Shown: one piece after another, positions 26,090 to 34,423 of the stretch
Layout of the letters: each line of letters begins with the position of its first letter
Position numbering within the stretch: position 1 is the first letter of the stretch
DNA from: Paenibacillus xylanilyticus
Lineage (GTDB): Bacteria > Bacillota > Bacilli > Paenibacillales > Paenibacillaceae
DNA: 64,000 nt
Reading direction: 5' to 3'
Assembly (NCBI RefSeq): GCF_013359935.1
Contig: NZ_JABMCB010000206.1
Span: 186,001-250,000, forward strand
Position numbers and translations under genes: made by a program
Notes under the pieces: generated by a model
What the model was told of the DNA's origin: nothing
What the model saw: the letters and a program-made list of their open reading frames with translations, nothing else
Database searches by the model: none

Positions 26090-27298
26090 ATGATAGTGAA
26101 TGAACAGACAACAGGGAACAACAAGAAGATGACCTCGTATCTGGCACCTCTGGTTCAACAGATACCCCCATCCGGGATTCGCAAGTTTTTCGACCTGGTG
26201 GGTGACAACAAGGATATTATTACACTGGGTGTTGGTGAACCCGACTTCGTTACACCTTGGCATATGCGTGAAGCTTGTGTATACTCCCTCGAAAGAGGCA
26301 TGACAAGTTATACATCGAATGCAGGGATGCCCAAGTTGAGAGAAGCCATCAGTAATTACCTGGATACTCAATTCGATACCAAGTATGATCCCAAGGATGA
26401 GATTATTGTTACGGTTGGCGGCAGTGAGGCCATTGACCTTGCGCTGCGTGCTTTAATCGTGCCTGGAGACGAAATTCTGATTCCGGAGCCTTCATACGTG
26501 GCCTATTCTCCCATTGCTTCCATAGGCGGAGGAGTTCCTGTGGGTGTTGAAACCTATGCGAAAGATCAATTTAAATTGACTGCCGAGGCACTTGAAGCAG
26601 GCATTACGCCGAAGTCCAAAGTTGTGATTTTATGTTATCCGAGCAATCCGACGGGGGCCATCATGACGTACGAAGACTGGCTGCCGATTGCAGAAGTCAT
26701 CAAGAAGCATGATCTCATCGTCATTGCTGATGAAATTTATGCAGAACTGACGTATACACAAAAACATGTCAGCTTCGCATCAATTCCGGATATGAAGGAA
26801 CGGACCATTCTTGTGAGCGGCTTCTCAAAGGCATTTGCCATGACAGGCTGGCGGATCGGTTACATGTGCGGTCATCCTGAACTTATCGCAGCCATGTTAA
26901 AGATTCACCAGTATACTGTAATGTGTGCTCCAGCTATGGGGCAGGTCGCAGCGCTTGAAGCGTTAACGAATGGGCTGGGGGAGAAGGACCGAATGGTGGA
27001 GTCCTATAATCAGCGCAGACGTCTTATTGTACAGGGTTTCCGTGATATTGGCCTGGATTGTCACGAACCTCAGGGAGCGTTCTATGTATTCCCTAGCATT
27101 CAGAAAACAGGTCTCAACTCTGATCTTTTTGCAGAGCGACTCTTAACCGAAAATAAGGTGGCTGCTGTGCCTGGGAACGTGTTTGGCCCTCAGGGAGAAG
27201 GTTTTCTGCGCTGTTCTTATGCCACTTCAGTGACCCAACTGAACGAAGCATTGGAACGAATCGGAAATTTTGTTTACAAACTGCAAAAAGAGGGTTAA
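26090..27298 (+). CDS. alaT: Class I aminotransferase, AlaT/PatA-like
   Basis: 402 residues. Fold-type I PLP enzyme: GVGEPDF near 45, the substrate segment TSYTSNAGMPKLREAI, CYPSNPTGA, ADEIYAEL, and the PLP lysine Lys247 in SGFSKAFAMTGWRIGY. It transfers an amino group between an amino acid and a 2-oxo acid; next to an AlaR-like regulator, alanine synthesis is the most likely job. The ATG follows AAAGGAAGATGTGTC, 13 bases after the regulator. The N-terminus carries about 14 extra polar residues compared with the family. Confidence 0.9.
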   Translation: MIVNEQTTGNNKKMTSYLAPLVQQIPPSGIRKFFDLVGDNKDIITLGVGEPDFVTPWHMREACVYSLERGMTSYTSNAGMPKLREAISNYLDTQFDTKYDPKDEIIVTVGGSEAIDLALRALIVPGDEILIPEPSYVAYSPIASIGGGVPVGVETYAKDQFKLTAEALEAGITPKSKVVILCYPSNPTGAIMTYEDWLPIAEVIKKHDLIVIADEIYAELTYTQKHVSFASIPDMKERTILVSGFSKAFAMTGWRIGYMCGHPELIAAMLKIHQYTVMCAPAMGQVAALEALTNGLGEKDRMVESYNQRRRLIVQGFRDIGLDCHEPQGAFYVFPSIQKTGLNSDLFAERLLTENKVAAVPGNVFGPQGEGFLRCSYATSVTQLNEALERIGNFVYKLQKEG

Positions 27299-27354
27299 TA
27301 GGAAGTAGAATCATTTTGCAAATGTGTCCATTTTGTAATTTAGAAAAAAATAAC

Positions 27355-27382
27355 TTTCATTTACAAAATATTGTGATATAAT
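27355..27382 (+). promoter_or_regulatory. Promoter of the Spo0E-like gene
   Basis: TTTCAT, a 16-base spacer and a consensus TATAAT preceded by TGA (extended -10), about 60 bases before the start codon in a very AT-rich stretch. Confidence 0.55.
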
Positions 27383-27442
27383 TTCAATTTGAAATATGTT
27401 TTTCATATATTTGGAAACTAATTTTCCAAGGAGGGGTTGGCA

Positions 27443-27709
27443 TTGTTTTGTGTTGAATATGATTTACCGACTAATCGTGGGCATTATCTGGCTGAGAGCG
27501 ATCATGGCGACCGGTGGTCGGTGAGACCGGATCACGAATCTTTGCATGACATTTCCTTGGAAGATGAGATCCATATCCTTCGTCGCAAGATGGAACAGAT
27601 TTTCCTGGAGGAGAAATCCTTTACTTCGGAAATTGTGATTGAAATCAGCAGCTTGCTGGATCTGAAGATTAATGAATATATGAAAGCTAACCCGATTAAA
27701 GGAAGATAA
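27443..27709 (+). CDS. Spo0E-family aspartyl-phosphate phosphatase-like protein
   Basis: 88 residues. The second half is the Spo0E helical hairpin: LEDEIHILRRKMEQIFLEEKS, then EIVIEISSLLDLKINEYM with the conserved S-x-x-L-D core. Spo0E-like proteins dephosphorylate Spo0A-P and so delay sporulation. The first 30 residues are an extra leader without known homology. TTG 27443 is six bases from GGAGGGG; TTG 27437 abuts it and is too close. A sharp hairpin terminator follows. The family call is good; the target in this organism is inferred. Confidence 0.8.
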   Translation: MFCVEYDLPTNRGHYLAESDHGDRWSVRPDHESLHDISLEDEIHILRRKMEQIFLEEKSFTSEIVIEISSLLDLKINEYMKANPIKGR

Positions 27710-27749
27710 ATTGCTGTTAACGAAAACGTTACCCATATGAAATGCAGAG

Positions 27750-27773
27750 AAGACCCTGACGGGTCTTTTTTTT
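27750..27773 (+). terminator. Terminator of the Spo0E-like gene
   Basis: AGACCC, loop TGAC, GGGTCT and seven T. Confidence 0.85.
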
Positions 27774-27867
27774 GATATGGTTATGGAATCTCTTAAATGA
27801 ACGGGTTATTTTTTTGCGTGGAACAATTGTGATATATTGTACTTAGGAGACTAAAGGGGGAACTGGA

Positions 27868-28419
27868 ATGAAGAGATTTTGGGGGCTAACAGCAATCGTT
27901 TCATTGATTTTTCTGCTTGCTGGATGTGGTGGGAAGGACGGATTTACCATTTTCATCATTGATAATCAAGGTAATCCATCCGTAATCTCGGAGCAGTTAC
28001 AGGCCAATTTGCAGCAGAAACTGGGTGAGGAGCCGAAAGTTGAAGTCATTTCGAGTGCAATGTACGATGTCCAGAAAATCATGGTTGAGTACGCAGCAGG
28101 GAGTCATGATATTTTCATCCTGCCGGAAGCAGACATGAAACAATACGGGAGCAACGGCTCCAATATCCCGCTTGATGATACTTTTGATCCAGAGAAGTAT
28201 AAACGTGGTGTGTTTGACGGTGGAGTTCTTGTTGAGCAGGGTCAAGGAGATGACGGTACTGACATTAAGAAGGAATCACATCTCTATGGTATCCCGCTGG
28301 AAGAGATGCAAATGTTCAAGGATCTGGATTATGCCGCTCAAAATCTGTTCGCTACCATTCCGCTATCGGCAGCCAATGTCGAAGATTCCAAAAAAGTGCT
28401 GAAGGCGCTGACAGAATAG
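27868..28419 (+). CDS. Lipoprotein of unknown function
   Basis: 183 residues. A lipoprotein signal peptide ends at LLAGC (Cys20). The mature part reads like a small alpha/beta protein related to extracytoplasmic binding domains: FTIFIIDNQGNPSVISEQL, KVEVISSAMYDVQKIMVEYA and HDIFILPEADMKQYG. I do not recognise a family. The ATG follows AAGGGGGAACTGG. It is followed after 36 bases by the CobU-like gene, possibly in one operon. Confidence 0.8.
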   Translation: MKRFWGLTAIVSLIFLLAGCGGKDGFTIFIIDNQGNPSVISEQLQANLQQKLGEEPKVEVISSAMYDVQKIMVEYAAGSHDIFILPEADMKQYGSNGSNIPLDDTFDPEKYKRGVFDGGVLVEQGQGDDGTDIKKESHLYGIPLEEMQMFKDLDYAAQNLFATIPLSAANVEDSKKVLKALTE

Positions 28420-28455
28420 CGTAATACAGCATGGTAACTGAAGGAGGGGAGCGGA

Positions 28456-28992
28456 TTGCTGATTACGGTCACTGGCGGTATAGGGAGTGGTAAAACCAGG
28501 TTTGCCCTGGGTTACGCAGCCCAAATCAGCCGGGAAGGAATCTATTTATCCACAGGCGATCATGATCCGGTGATTCCGGAACTGCCATCCGCTCATTATC
28601 GAGCCATTTCAGCCGGCAACGGTCATCATCTGACAGAGGTCATTCACCAGATCAATCGGGAATCGAATCTGTTTCTGGCTGATCAGCGAATAGTCATCGT
28701 AGACAGCCTGACCTCATGGATGGCTGCCGGGTTTAGAGCAACGGATGATCTGGATCAACAACGCGTACATACACAACAGCTGCTTGATGCCTTGCTATCT
28801 TATCAAGGCAAGCTGCTGGTCATTACTAATGAAATGCATGGTGCTCTGTATCCATCGGAAAAGGAACGTATCTTTGCAGCGAGGATGGCTTCGGTGAACC
28901 GTGCGCTCCAGGCCCACTCGGAACGCATGTATATGGTAGTATCTGGACTGGCGATTGATCTGAAAGATCAAGAAATGCGTTACGATGAGTAA
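28456..28992 (+). CDS. CobU/CobP-like adenosylcobinamide kinase/guanylyltransferase family protein
   Basis: 178 residues. P-loop GGIGSGKTRF (about 7-16), Walker-B-like RIVIVDSLTSWMAAG, and ITNEMHGALYPSEKERIFAARMASVNRAL, which follows the CobU pattern NEVGxGxVPxxxxxRxFxDxxGxxNQ. The Gly-rich loop after NE is changed (MHGALYP). CobU phosphorylates adenosylcobinamide and adds GMP in corrinoid salvage. No cobS, cobT or cobC lies here, but a PduO-type adenosyltransferase follows 1 kb later. The start is TTG after GGAGGGGAGCGGA. It may be a divergent single-function relative. Confidence 0.75.
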   Translation: MLITVTGGIGSGKTRFALGYAAQISREGIYLSTGDHDPVIPELPSAHYRAISAGNGHHLTEVIHQINRESNLFLADQRIVIVDSLTSWMAAGFRATDDLDQQRVHTQQLLDALLSYQGKLLVITNEMHGALYPSEKERIFAARMASVNRALQAHSERMYMVVSGLAIDLKDQEMRYDE

Positions 28993-29027
28993 AAGGGAAT
29001 TGGATGAAAGAGATGTACAAGCATACA

Positions 29028-29066
29028 AAAGCCTCCGTACCACAATTGTGGTCGGAGGCTTATTTT
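29028..29066. terminator. Terminator between the CobU-like and DedA genes
   Basis: AAGCCTCCG...CGGAGGCTT encloses ACCACAATTGTGGT, itself self-complementary. The hairpin serves both converging genes. Confidence 0.85.
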
Positions 29067-29112
29067 ATCTACGTAGTGTAAAATTACAATCAATTGTTGT
29101 GATGAACGATCT

Positions 29113-29724
29113 CTATTTACTTTTTTTCATACGTCTGATCCACCAGATGATGCAGCCAATCAGGATGATGGCGAGCAGCGCATAGACCACCAGAGAATAG
29201 ACGTCCATAAAGTGCAAAATATTCTCCCAAGAAGCGCCAAGTGCAGCCCCGACCGAGACCAGAATAATATTCCAAGCGAGTGTTCCGATGGTTGTGAAGA
29301 GCACGAACAAACCGAATTTCATGTTGGACATGCCTGCAGGAATCGAGATGAGACTGCGAACAAGAGGTACCATGCGGCAAAATAATACAGTCCACATTCC
29401 ATATTTGTCAAACCATGCATCGACACGGTGAATATCCTCTTTTTTGATTCGCAAAATATGTCCCCAGCGATCTACAATTTTCTCCAGACGATTCACGTCA
29501 ATCAGAAGTCCGATACCATAGAGAATCATAGCACCCAGCACAGAACCAATGGTAGCTGCAATGATTACACCGGGAAGGGTAAGGCTGGTGTACGTTGTCA
29601 TGAATCCGCCGAAAGGCAAAATAATTTCCGATGGAATGGGAGGAAATACGTTTTCTAGTGCAATAATGAGTGCTATGCCTATGTAGCCGTATTGTTCCAT
29701 GAAATCGGTTATCCAGTTTTGCAT
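29113..29724 (-). CDS. DedA-family membrane protein
   Basis: 203 residues. It begins MQNWITDFMEQYGYIGIALI and carries the DedA signatures ENVFPPIPSEIILPFGG, a G-rich span (IGSVLGAMILYGIGLL) and FCRMVPLVRSLISIPAGMSNM. It has about five membrane segments. DedA proteins flip or scramble lipids such as undecaprenyl phosphate and support envelope homeostasis. I chose ATG 29724, behind GGAGACGATT; a longer frame to 29886 has no homology in its extension. The gene is monocistronic. Confidence 0.92.
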   Translation of the reverse strand: MQNWITDFMEQYGYIGIALIIALENVFPPIPSEIILPFGGFMTTYTSLTLPGVIIAATIGSVLGAMILYGIGLLIDVNRLEKIVDRWGHILRIKKEDIHRVDAWFDKYGMWTVLFCRMVPLVRSLISIPAGMSNMKFGLFVLFTTIGTLAWNIILVSVGAALGASWENILHFMDVYSLVVYALLAIILIGCIIWWIRRMKKSK

Positions 29725-29960
29725 AATCGTCTCCTCTACTTTTGATTTACCTGAATTTGACGTATACTCGGGCAGAGTACGCCAATTCATATATACGTGC
29801 AAAGGGTACAACCGGTTTCTGAAAAAAATGCATTTCCGTAACCATCTGAGGTCAAGTATACTGGTTAAGTTGAAGTTAGAAGGCATGAATACAAAAATGA
29901 ACCGAATTAACCTAATATTCTGCCATGTGAATTAAAATTAAACGTTTGGAGGGATGGCAA

Positions 29961-30536
29961 ATGGGCATCTATACACGAACAGGTGATGAAGGACAAACTT
30001 CGGTCATCGGTGGACGGGTTATCAAAGATGATGACCGGGTGGAAGCTTATGGCACTATAGATGAGTTGAATTGTTTTGTCGGCCAGGCGATCAGTCTGAT
30101 TGATGATGCAGAGGGGAAATTCGAGGATTTGCGCGAACATTTGCTGGAGGTACAGCAGGAATTGTTTGATTGCGGGTCGGATCTGGCATTTGTGAAAATT
30201 AGCGAAACCAAGTACAAGGTACGGGATGACATGGTTACCCGGCTTGAACAATGGATAGACCAGTACGATGCAGAGAACCCCAAAGTGGAACGGTTTATTA
30301 TCCCTGGCGGCAGTCCGCTGTCTTCAGCACTTCATGTATGCCGTACGGTATGCCGCCGTGCAGAACGCCGTGCCGTAACATTGGGGCAGCATACAGATAT
30401 TAATCCTTCGGTACGTCGTTATTTGAACCGCCTGTCGGATTATTTTTTCGTTGTAGCACGGACCGCCAATGCCAGACAGCAGGTGTCGGATATTGAATAT
30501 GTACGGAGCAAAAAAGTGTTCCGCCGCAAAGAATGA
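29961..30536 (+). CDS. PduO-type ATP:cob(I)alamin adenosyltransferase
   Basis: 191 residues. N-terminal MGIYTRTGDEGQTSVIGG is the ATP-binding start of the PduO family. VCRRAERRAV and YLNRLSDYFFVVAR are its conserved active-site helices. The enzyme adds the adenosyl group to reduced cobalamin, making coenzyme B12. ATG 29961 follows GGAGGGATGGCAA. The stop overlaps the start of the pseudouridine synthase gene (ATGA). With the CobU-like protein upstream it suggests salvage of imported corrinoids. Confidence 0.92.
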   Translation: MGIYTRTGDEGQTSVIGGRVIKDDDRVEAYGTIDELNCFVGQAISLIDDAEGKFEDLREHLLEVQQELFDCGSDLAFVKISETKYKVRDDMVTRLEQWIDQYDAENPKVERFIIPGGSPLSSALHVCRTVCRRAERRAVTLGQHTDINPSVRRYLNRLSDYFFVVARTANARQQVSDIEYVRSKKVFRRKE

Positions 30537-31519
30537 GCGGATATTATTCGCCAATCGTCTACACGATTCCTGAACAGGAAGATGGCTGGCTGCTGAAAAC
30601 CGTGCTTCAGCGTCGGCTGCAGGTGTCACGCAAGCTCTTATCAAGGCTTAAGCTCACGGAGCAGGGAGTCATGTTAAATGGAGAACGCGTGTATATCAGC
30701 GTCAAAGTATCCGCAGGCGATGTACTGGAGATTCGAATGGAACAGGAGGAATCCGATGACATTCTGCCAGAGTCCATTCCTTTTACCATTTTGTACGAAG
30801 ATGAGCATCTGCTCATCGTTAACAAGGATGCCGGCGTAATTGTGCATCCGACACATGGACATTATACAGGGACATTAGCCAATGGGGTTGTTCATTACTG
30901 GAAGTCCAAAGGAGAACGTTTCCGCTTTAGGCCTATTCATCGATTGGATCAGGAGACATCCGGGGTACTGGCCATTGCCAAAAATCCGTACGTGCACCAG
31001 CATGTGTCTGAACAAATGATCGCAGGAACGGTGGATAAAAAGTATATCGCTTTTGTCCATGGATCCCCAGTTCCTGAGCAGGGTTCCATTGATGGTGCCA
31101 TCGACCGTGATCCCGAGGAGCCCCATCGACGTATTGTCACGCCTGACGGTTACGCAGCGAGAACACTATACACCACGATAACAAGGTGGGCTGGTGGGAC
31201 TGCAAGTGCGGTAAACCTGAAGCTGGAGAGCGGCAGAACCCATCAGATTCGTGTACATATGACGTCTGTCGGATGTCCGCTGATCGGCGATCGAATGTAC
31301 AAGACACTACCTGCAGATGAGATTGATGAGCAGACGGCTGCATTGCGAGAAGAACGGGACTTGTGGATCAATCGCCAGGCATTGCATGCCTGCGAGCTGT
31401 CGTTTGTACATCCCCTTACACAGGAACGCATGACGTTCCATGCACCGCTTCCTGCAGATATGGCTGCACTGGAGAAGCGTTTGAATGATGAGGCAGCTCC
31501 CCGAGAAGAGTTGAAGTAG
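30533..31519 (+). CDS. RluA-family pseudouridine synthase
   Basis: 328 residues. An S4-like RNA-binding start (LLSRLKLTEQGVMLNGERV) is followed by the catalytic domain with HRLDQETSGVLAIAKN, whose Asp is the nucleophile of RluA/RluD enzymes. LESGRTHQIRVHMTSVGCPLIGD is the second conserved block. It isomerises uridines in rRNA or tRNA, but which one cannot be told. It is translationally coupled to the adenosyltransferase by a 4-base overlap, with no functional link known. Confidence 0.92.
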   Translation: MSGYYSPIVYTIPEQEDGWLLKTVLQRRLQVSRKLLSRLKLTEQGVMLNGERVYISVKVSAGDVLEIRMEQEESDDILPESIPFTILYEDEHLLIVNKDAGVIVHPTHGHYTGTLANGVVHYWKSKGERFRFRPIHRLDQETSGVLAIAKNPYVHQHVSEQMIAGTVDKKYIAFVHGSPVPEQGSIDGAIDRDPEEPHRRIVTPDGYAARTLYTTITRWAGGTASAVNLKLESGRTHQIRVHMTSVGCPLIGDRMYKTLPADEIDEQTAALREERDLWINRQALHACELSFVHPLTQERMTFHAPLPADMAALEKRLNDEAAPREELK

Positions 31520-31653
31520 TTTTCGAATCTATAGTTTTAATCATTTTTAGACGTATTGCGATGGTATCGATTTGGAGTGACTTTTGAATTTGCGAAGCAA
31601 ACCAAGGGAAGCGAGAAATCAAAACCGGAGCAGCTCTAGGAGGAACATTTGTA

Positions 31654-32019
31654 ATGAGTAATCTGAAAGTATACCAGTATGCCAAATGCGGCACTTGCCG
31701 CAAAGCTGTAAAATGGCTTGAAGCTCAAGGACATGAGCTGGAGTTAATCCCCATTTTCGACACACCGCCATCCGAAGCCGAATTAACCGATCTCATTCAG
31801 AAGAGCGGACTTGAAGTGAAGAAGTTTTTTAATACAAGTGGTGAGGTGTATAAGGAGCAGCAATTGAAGGACAAGCTGCCTGGCATGTCTTCAGAAGAAC
31901 AGATTCGTCTGCTCTCTTCCAATGGTCGTCTGATTAAACGTCCAATTGTTACGGATGGGGAAAAGGTGACTGTGGGATTCAAGGAAGATACGTATGAACA
32001 GGAATGGACCAACGCATAA
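31654..32019 (+). CDS. Spx/ArsC-family thioredoxin-fold protein (YusI-like)
   Basis: 121 residues. The N-terminus has the redox motif CGTC (about residues 12-15) in VYQYAKCGTCRKAVKWL. The conserved Arg-Pro block is LIKRPIVTDGEKVTVGF. This is the arsenate reductase-like family that includes Spx and YusI. It lacks the alpha-subunit-of-RNA-polymerase contact residues expected of Spx as far as I can judge, so an oxidoreductase role is more likely. The ATG follows AGGAGGAACATTTGTA. A terminator closes the gene. Confidence 0.85.
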   Translation: MSNLKVYQYAKCGTCRKAVKWLEAQGHELELIPIFDTPPSEAELTDLIQKSGLEVKKFFNTSGEVYKEQQLKDKLPGMSSEEQIRLLSSNGRLIKRPIVTDGEKVTVGFKEDTYEQEWTNA

Positions 32020-32069
32020 ATAAGGACCGATTAGTGTGTTTGTCCGATTCTATATGAAGTGGCAATACC

Positions 32070-32102
32070 AGCCCTGAATTGTTCAAAATTCAGGGCTTTT
32101 TT
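32070..32102 (+). terminator. Terminator of the Spx/ArsC-like gene
   Basis: AGCCCTGAATT and AATTCAGGGCT form a perfect 11-bp stem, then six T. Confidence 0.9.
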
Positions 32103-32127
32103 GGCTGAACGATGCTTGGCGGAACTA

Positions 32128-32136
32128 TGCTATAAT
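32128..32136 (+). promoter_or_regulatory. Extended -10 element before the palindromic leader
   Basis: TGC followed by consensus TATAAT, with no good -35 at the usual distance. It would start a leader of about 240 bases for the exonuclease gene. Confidence 0.4.
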
Positions 32137-32194
32137 GATAGAATTAGTTTCGATATTTTATTTGCTATATAAGTTGAATTTAACATTTACATGG

Positions 32195-32330
32195 GAACGG
32201 AAAGTGCAGAACCAATCTGGAGAAGCGGAGCGTTCGCCTTTATCCCCTGATTTTTCCCTTTGGAGAAGGGATTCAAAAAAATCAGGGGATAACAGTGATC
32301 GGAAGATGGTACTGCAATTGGAGTGGTCTA
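32195..32330 (+). repeat. Structured palindromic element (candidate dispersed repeat or RNA)
   Basis: The core is a perfect 16-bp inverted repeat (32240-32255 and 32277-32292) enclosing a small CCCTT-TGGAG-AAGGG hairpin. The flanks GTGCAGAACCAATCTGGAG and GTACTGCAATTGGAGTGG are purine-rich, and CTATATAA / TTATATAG (32165-32172 and 32351-32358) bracket the whole block. There is no coding frame. The T run is inside the hairpin, so it is not a terminator. I believe similar blocks recur in Paenibacillus genomes, but that is memory, not a search. Confidence 0.45.
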
Positions 32331-32385
32331 GTGTAATTCGTTAGTTTGAGTTATATAGAACCAGGATAGGAGAGAACAAAATCAA

Positions 32386-33279
32386 GTGAATCAACGTAAT
32401 GAACCTACTTTGTTGCTGGTAGACGGTATGGCAGTGTTGTTCCGGGCATTCTACGCGACATCTGCAAGCGGATATATCAGACGTACAAAGGCAGGATTGC
32501 CAACCAACGCGGTATACGGATTTATCCGTTATTTCTGGGATGCGGTTCAGACTTTCGGACCAAGTCATGTGGTATGCTGCTGGGATATGGGAGGCAAGAC
32601 GTTTCGCGGTGAAGAATATGCGGCATACAAAGGCAATCGCCCAGAAGCACCGAATGATTTGATTCCCCAGTTTGCACTGATCCGTGAGGTTATGGACAGC
32701 CTGGGTATTCCAAATATTGGAGCAGAGGGATATGAAGCCGATGATTGCATCGGTACACTGGCCAAGTATTACACCGAGCAGACCGAGATGAACGTGATGG
32801 TGCTGACCGGTGACCACGATATGCTGCAGCTGATCAATGACCGCACAAGCATTATTATTATGAAAAAGGGTCATGGCAACTACATGGTATACACCCCTGA
32901 ATCTCTCATGGCAGAGAAGCAGCTGACACCTCGTCAAGTGATTGATATGAAGGGTCTGATGGGAGATGCAAGTGACAATTATCCGGGTGTACGTGGTATT
33001 GGTGAGAAAACGGCTCTGAAGCTTGTGCAGGAATACGGCTCTATTGAGGGAATCCTGGATAATCTGGATAAGCTGACACCTTCGGTGCGCAGCAAGATCG
33101 AGAACGATCTCGACATGCTGCACCTGTCCCGCAAACTGGCAGAGATTCACTGCGCTGTTCCGGTTGCCTGTGCACTGGATGTATGTGAATTGCGTCTTGA
33201 TCCGGATATGGTGATGGACAAGTTTGAACAACTTGAGATGAAGAGCCTGGGCTCTTGGATGGGAGTGGCAATAGGGTGA
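32386..33279 (+). CDS. 5'-3' exonuclease / flap endonuclease (YpcP-like)
   Basis: 297 residues, equal to the N-terminal domain of DNA polymerase I standing alone. Acidic metal-binding motifs are present: LLLVDGMAVLFRAFY, WDMGGKTFRGEEYAAYKGNR, EADDCIGTLA and TGDHDMLQL. The helix-hairpin-helix GLMGDASDNYPGVRGIGEKTA grips the duplex. It should remove RNA primers or flaps during lagging-strand synthesis; Bacillus YpcP (FenA) is the likely equivalent. The start is GTG with a distant AGGAGAG. The structured element lies in its leader. It overlaps the next gene's GTG by four bases. Confidence 0.92.
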   Translation: MNQRNEPTLLLVDGMAVLFRAFYATSASGYIRRTKAGLPTNAVYGFIRYFWDAVQTFGPSHVVCCWDMGGKTFRGEEYAAYKGNRPEAPNDLIPQFALIREVMDSLGIPNIGAEGYEADDCIGTLAKYYTEQTEMNVMVLTGDHDMLQLINDRTSIIIMKKGHGNYMVYTPESLMAEKQLTPRQVIDMKGLMGDASDNYPGVRGIGEKTALKLVQEYGSIEGILDNLDKLTPSVRSKIENDLDMLHLSRKLAEIHCAVPVACALDVCELRLDPDMVMDKFEQLEMKSLGSWMGVAIG

Positions 33280-34391
33280 GCAACATGCAGACAAAACGGG
33301 CCGGTAGAAAGTGGTGGACAGGGGCTATGGCCCTCGTCCTGGCTTTGCCGGTATTACTATCAGGCGCAGTAAGCGCTCCGCAAACAGCTGATGCAAAAGC
33401 GGCAATCAGCACCAAAGTACAGAAAGTAAAAGCAGCAGGACGAAATTTCACCGTACAAACGGTAAGCATTCCCAAAGGAACACCGGTGACTGTAGGATTA
33501 GCCAAAAAACAGGTGGGTCAAACGGCCACATTGCCTTCAATTGTGAAAGCTTATGGCGCCCAAGCTGCCATTAACGGCGCTTTTTTTGAAGCTTACAATG
33601 GAGCACCAGATCCTTACGGCATGTTAATAGCAAATGGAAAAGTTATACATATTGGGCGATACGGAACAACGATTGGTTTTAAGGAAGATGGTACAGCCAT
33701 TATGGATTCACTTCAGGTAAGTCTTACAGGCAAAGTTACCGATTCAACAGGTAAATCACGCAGCTGGTATGCAACATTCATCAACCGTACGCCTTCCGCG
33801 AGTGCGAGCATTTCCATGCTGTACACCCCAGAACGCGGCCCAAAGGTCGGATTTAAAGGCGGTATTGCGGTTGTGATGGAAAAAGGGATTGTCACCAAAA
33901 AAGTGGCAAATAACAATGTGGCGATTCCGAAGAACGGGTCTGTATTGGTCTTCACGGGCAATCAGAAATCCTCTGCCGACCGCTTCACCGTAGGTTCAAC
34001 AGTGGAAATGAATTATAAGTATACCAATGCAGCAGGCAAAGAAATCCCTTGGCAGGATGTGGTTACTGCCGTTGGTGCTGGCCCCCGTCTGGTGAAAGAC
34101 GGTAAAATCGCCGTGAATCCAATAAGCGAAGGCTTCAAGGATACCAAAATTCTGAATGCCTCGGGGGCCAGAAGCGGGATTGCCATCATGGCAGACGGTT
34201 CGATCATGCTGGCAACCGTTTCGGGAGCGACAATCAAAGAGTGGGCGGCAGTCATGCAGAAGCTGGGTGCCAAGCAGGCGATGAATCTGGATGGTGGTGC
34301 ATCCTCAGGGATGTATGCGGGTGGTAAGATGCTGACATCACCAGGGCGTCTGTTAAGTAATACACTTGTTTTTGGTGGCTCAGTCCGTTAA
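33276..34391 (+). CDS. Secreted phosphodiester glycosidase-family protein (NAGPA domain)
   Basis: 371 residues. A signal peptide (RKWWTGAMALVLALPVLLSG, cleavage near AKA) precedes an NAGPA domain. INGAFFEAYNGAPDPYGMLIANGKV, AVGAGPRLVKDGK and AMNLDGGASSGMYAGGK are its conserved blocks. The family is named after the enzyme that uncovers mannose-6-phosphate; bacterial members act on wall or capsule glycan phosphodiesters outside the cell. GTG 33276 overlaps the exonuclease stop and has GGGAG at ten bases; ATG 33285 is the alternative. Confidence 0.85.
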   Translation: MSNMQTKRAGRKWWTGAMALVLALPVLLSGAVSAPQTADAKAAISTKVQKVKAAGRNFTVQTVSIPKGTPVTVGLAKKQVGQTATLPSIVKAYGAQAAINGAFFEAYNGAPDPYGMLIANGKVIHIGRYGTTIGFKEDGTAIMDSLQVSLTGKVTDSTGKSRSWYATFINRTPSASASISMLYTPERGPKVGFKGGIAVVMEKGIVTKKVANNNVAIPKNGSVLVFTGNQKSSADRFTVGSTVEMNYKYTNAAGKEIPWQDVVTAVGAGPRLVKDGKIAVNPISEGFKDTKILNASGARSGIAIMADGSIMLATVSGATIKEWAAVMQKLGAKQAMNLDGGASSGMYAGGKMLTSPGRLLSNTLVFGGSVR

Positions 34392-34423
34392 AGAACAGTT
34401 TATGAATGGGAGGTATGAAGCAG

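Noticed and set aside
28985..29185. Open frame overlapping the end of the CobU-like gene
   Set aside because: It has no ribosome binding site, runs through the strong terminator at 29028-29066 and into the convergent dedA gene.
32341..33294. Long minus-strand frame opposite the exonuclease gene
   Set aside because: It mirrors the codon pattern of the real exonuclease gene, has no recognisable motifs, and its residues look like reverse-complement shadow sequence.
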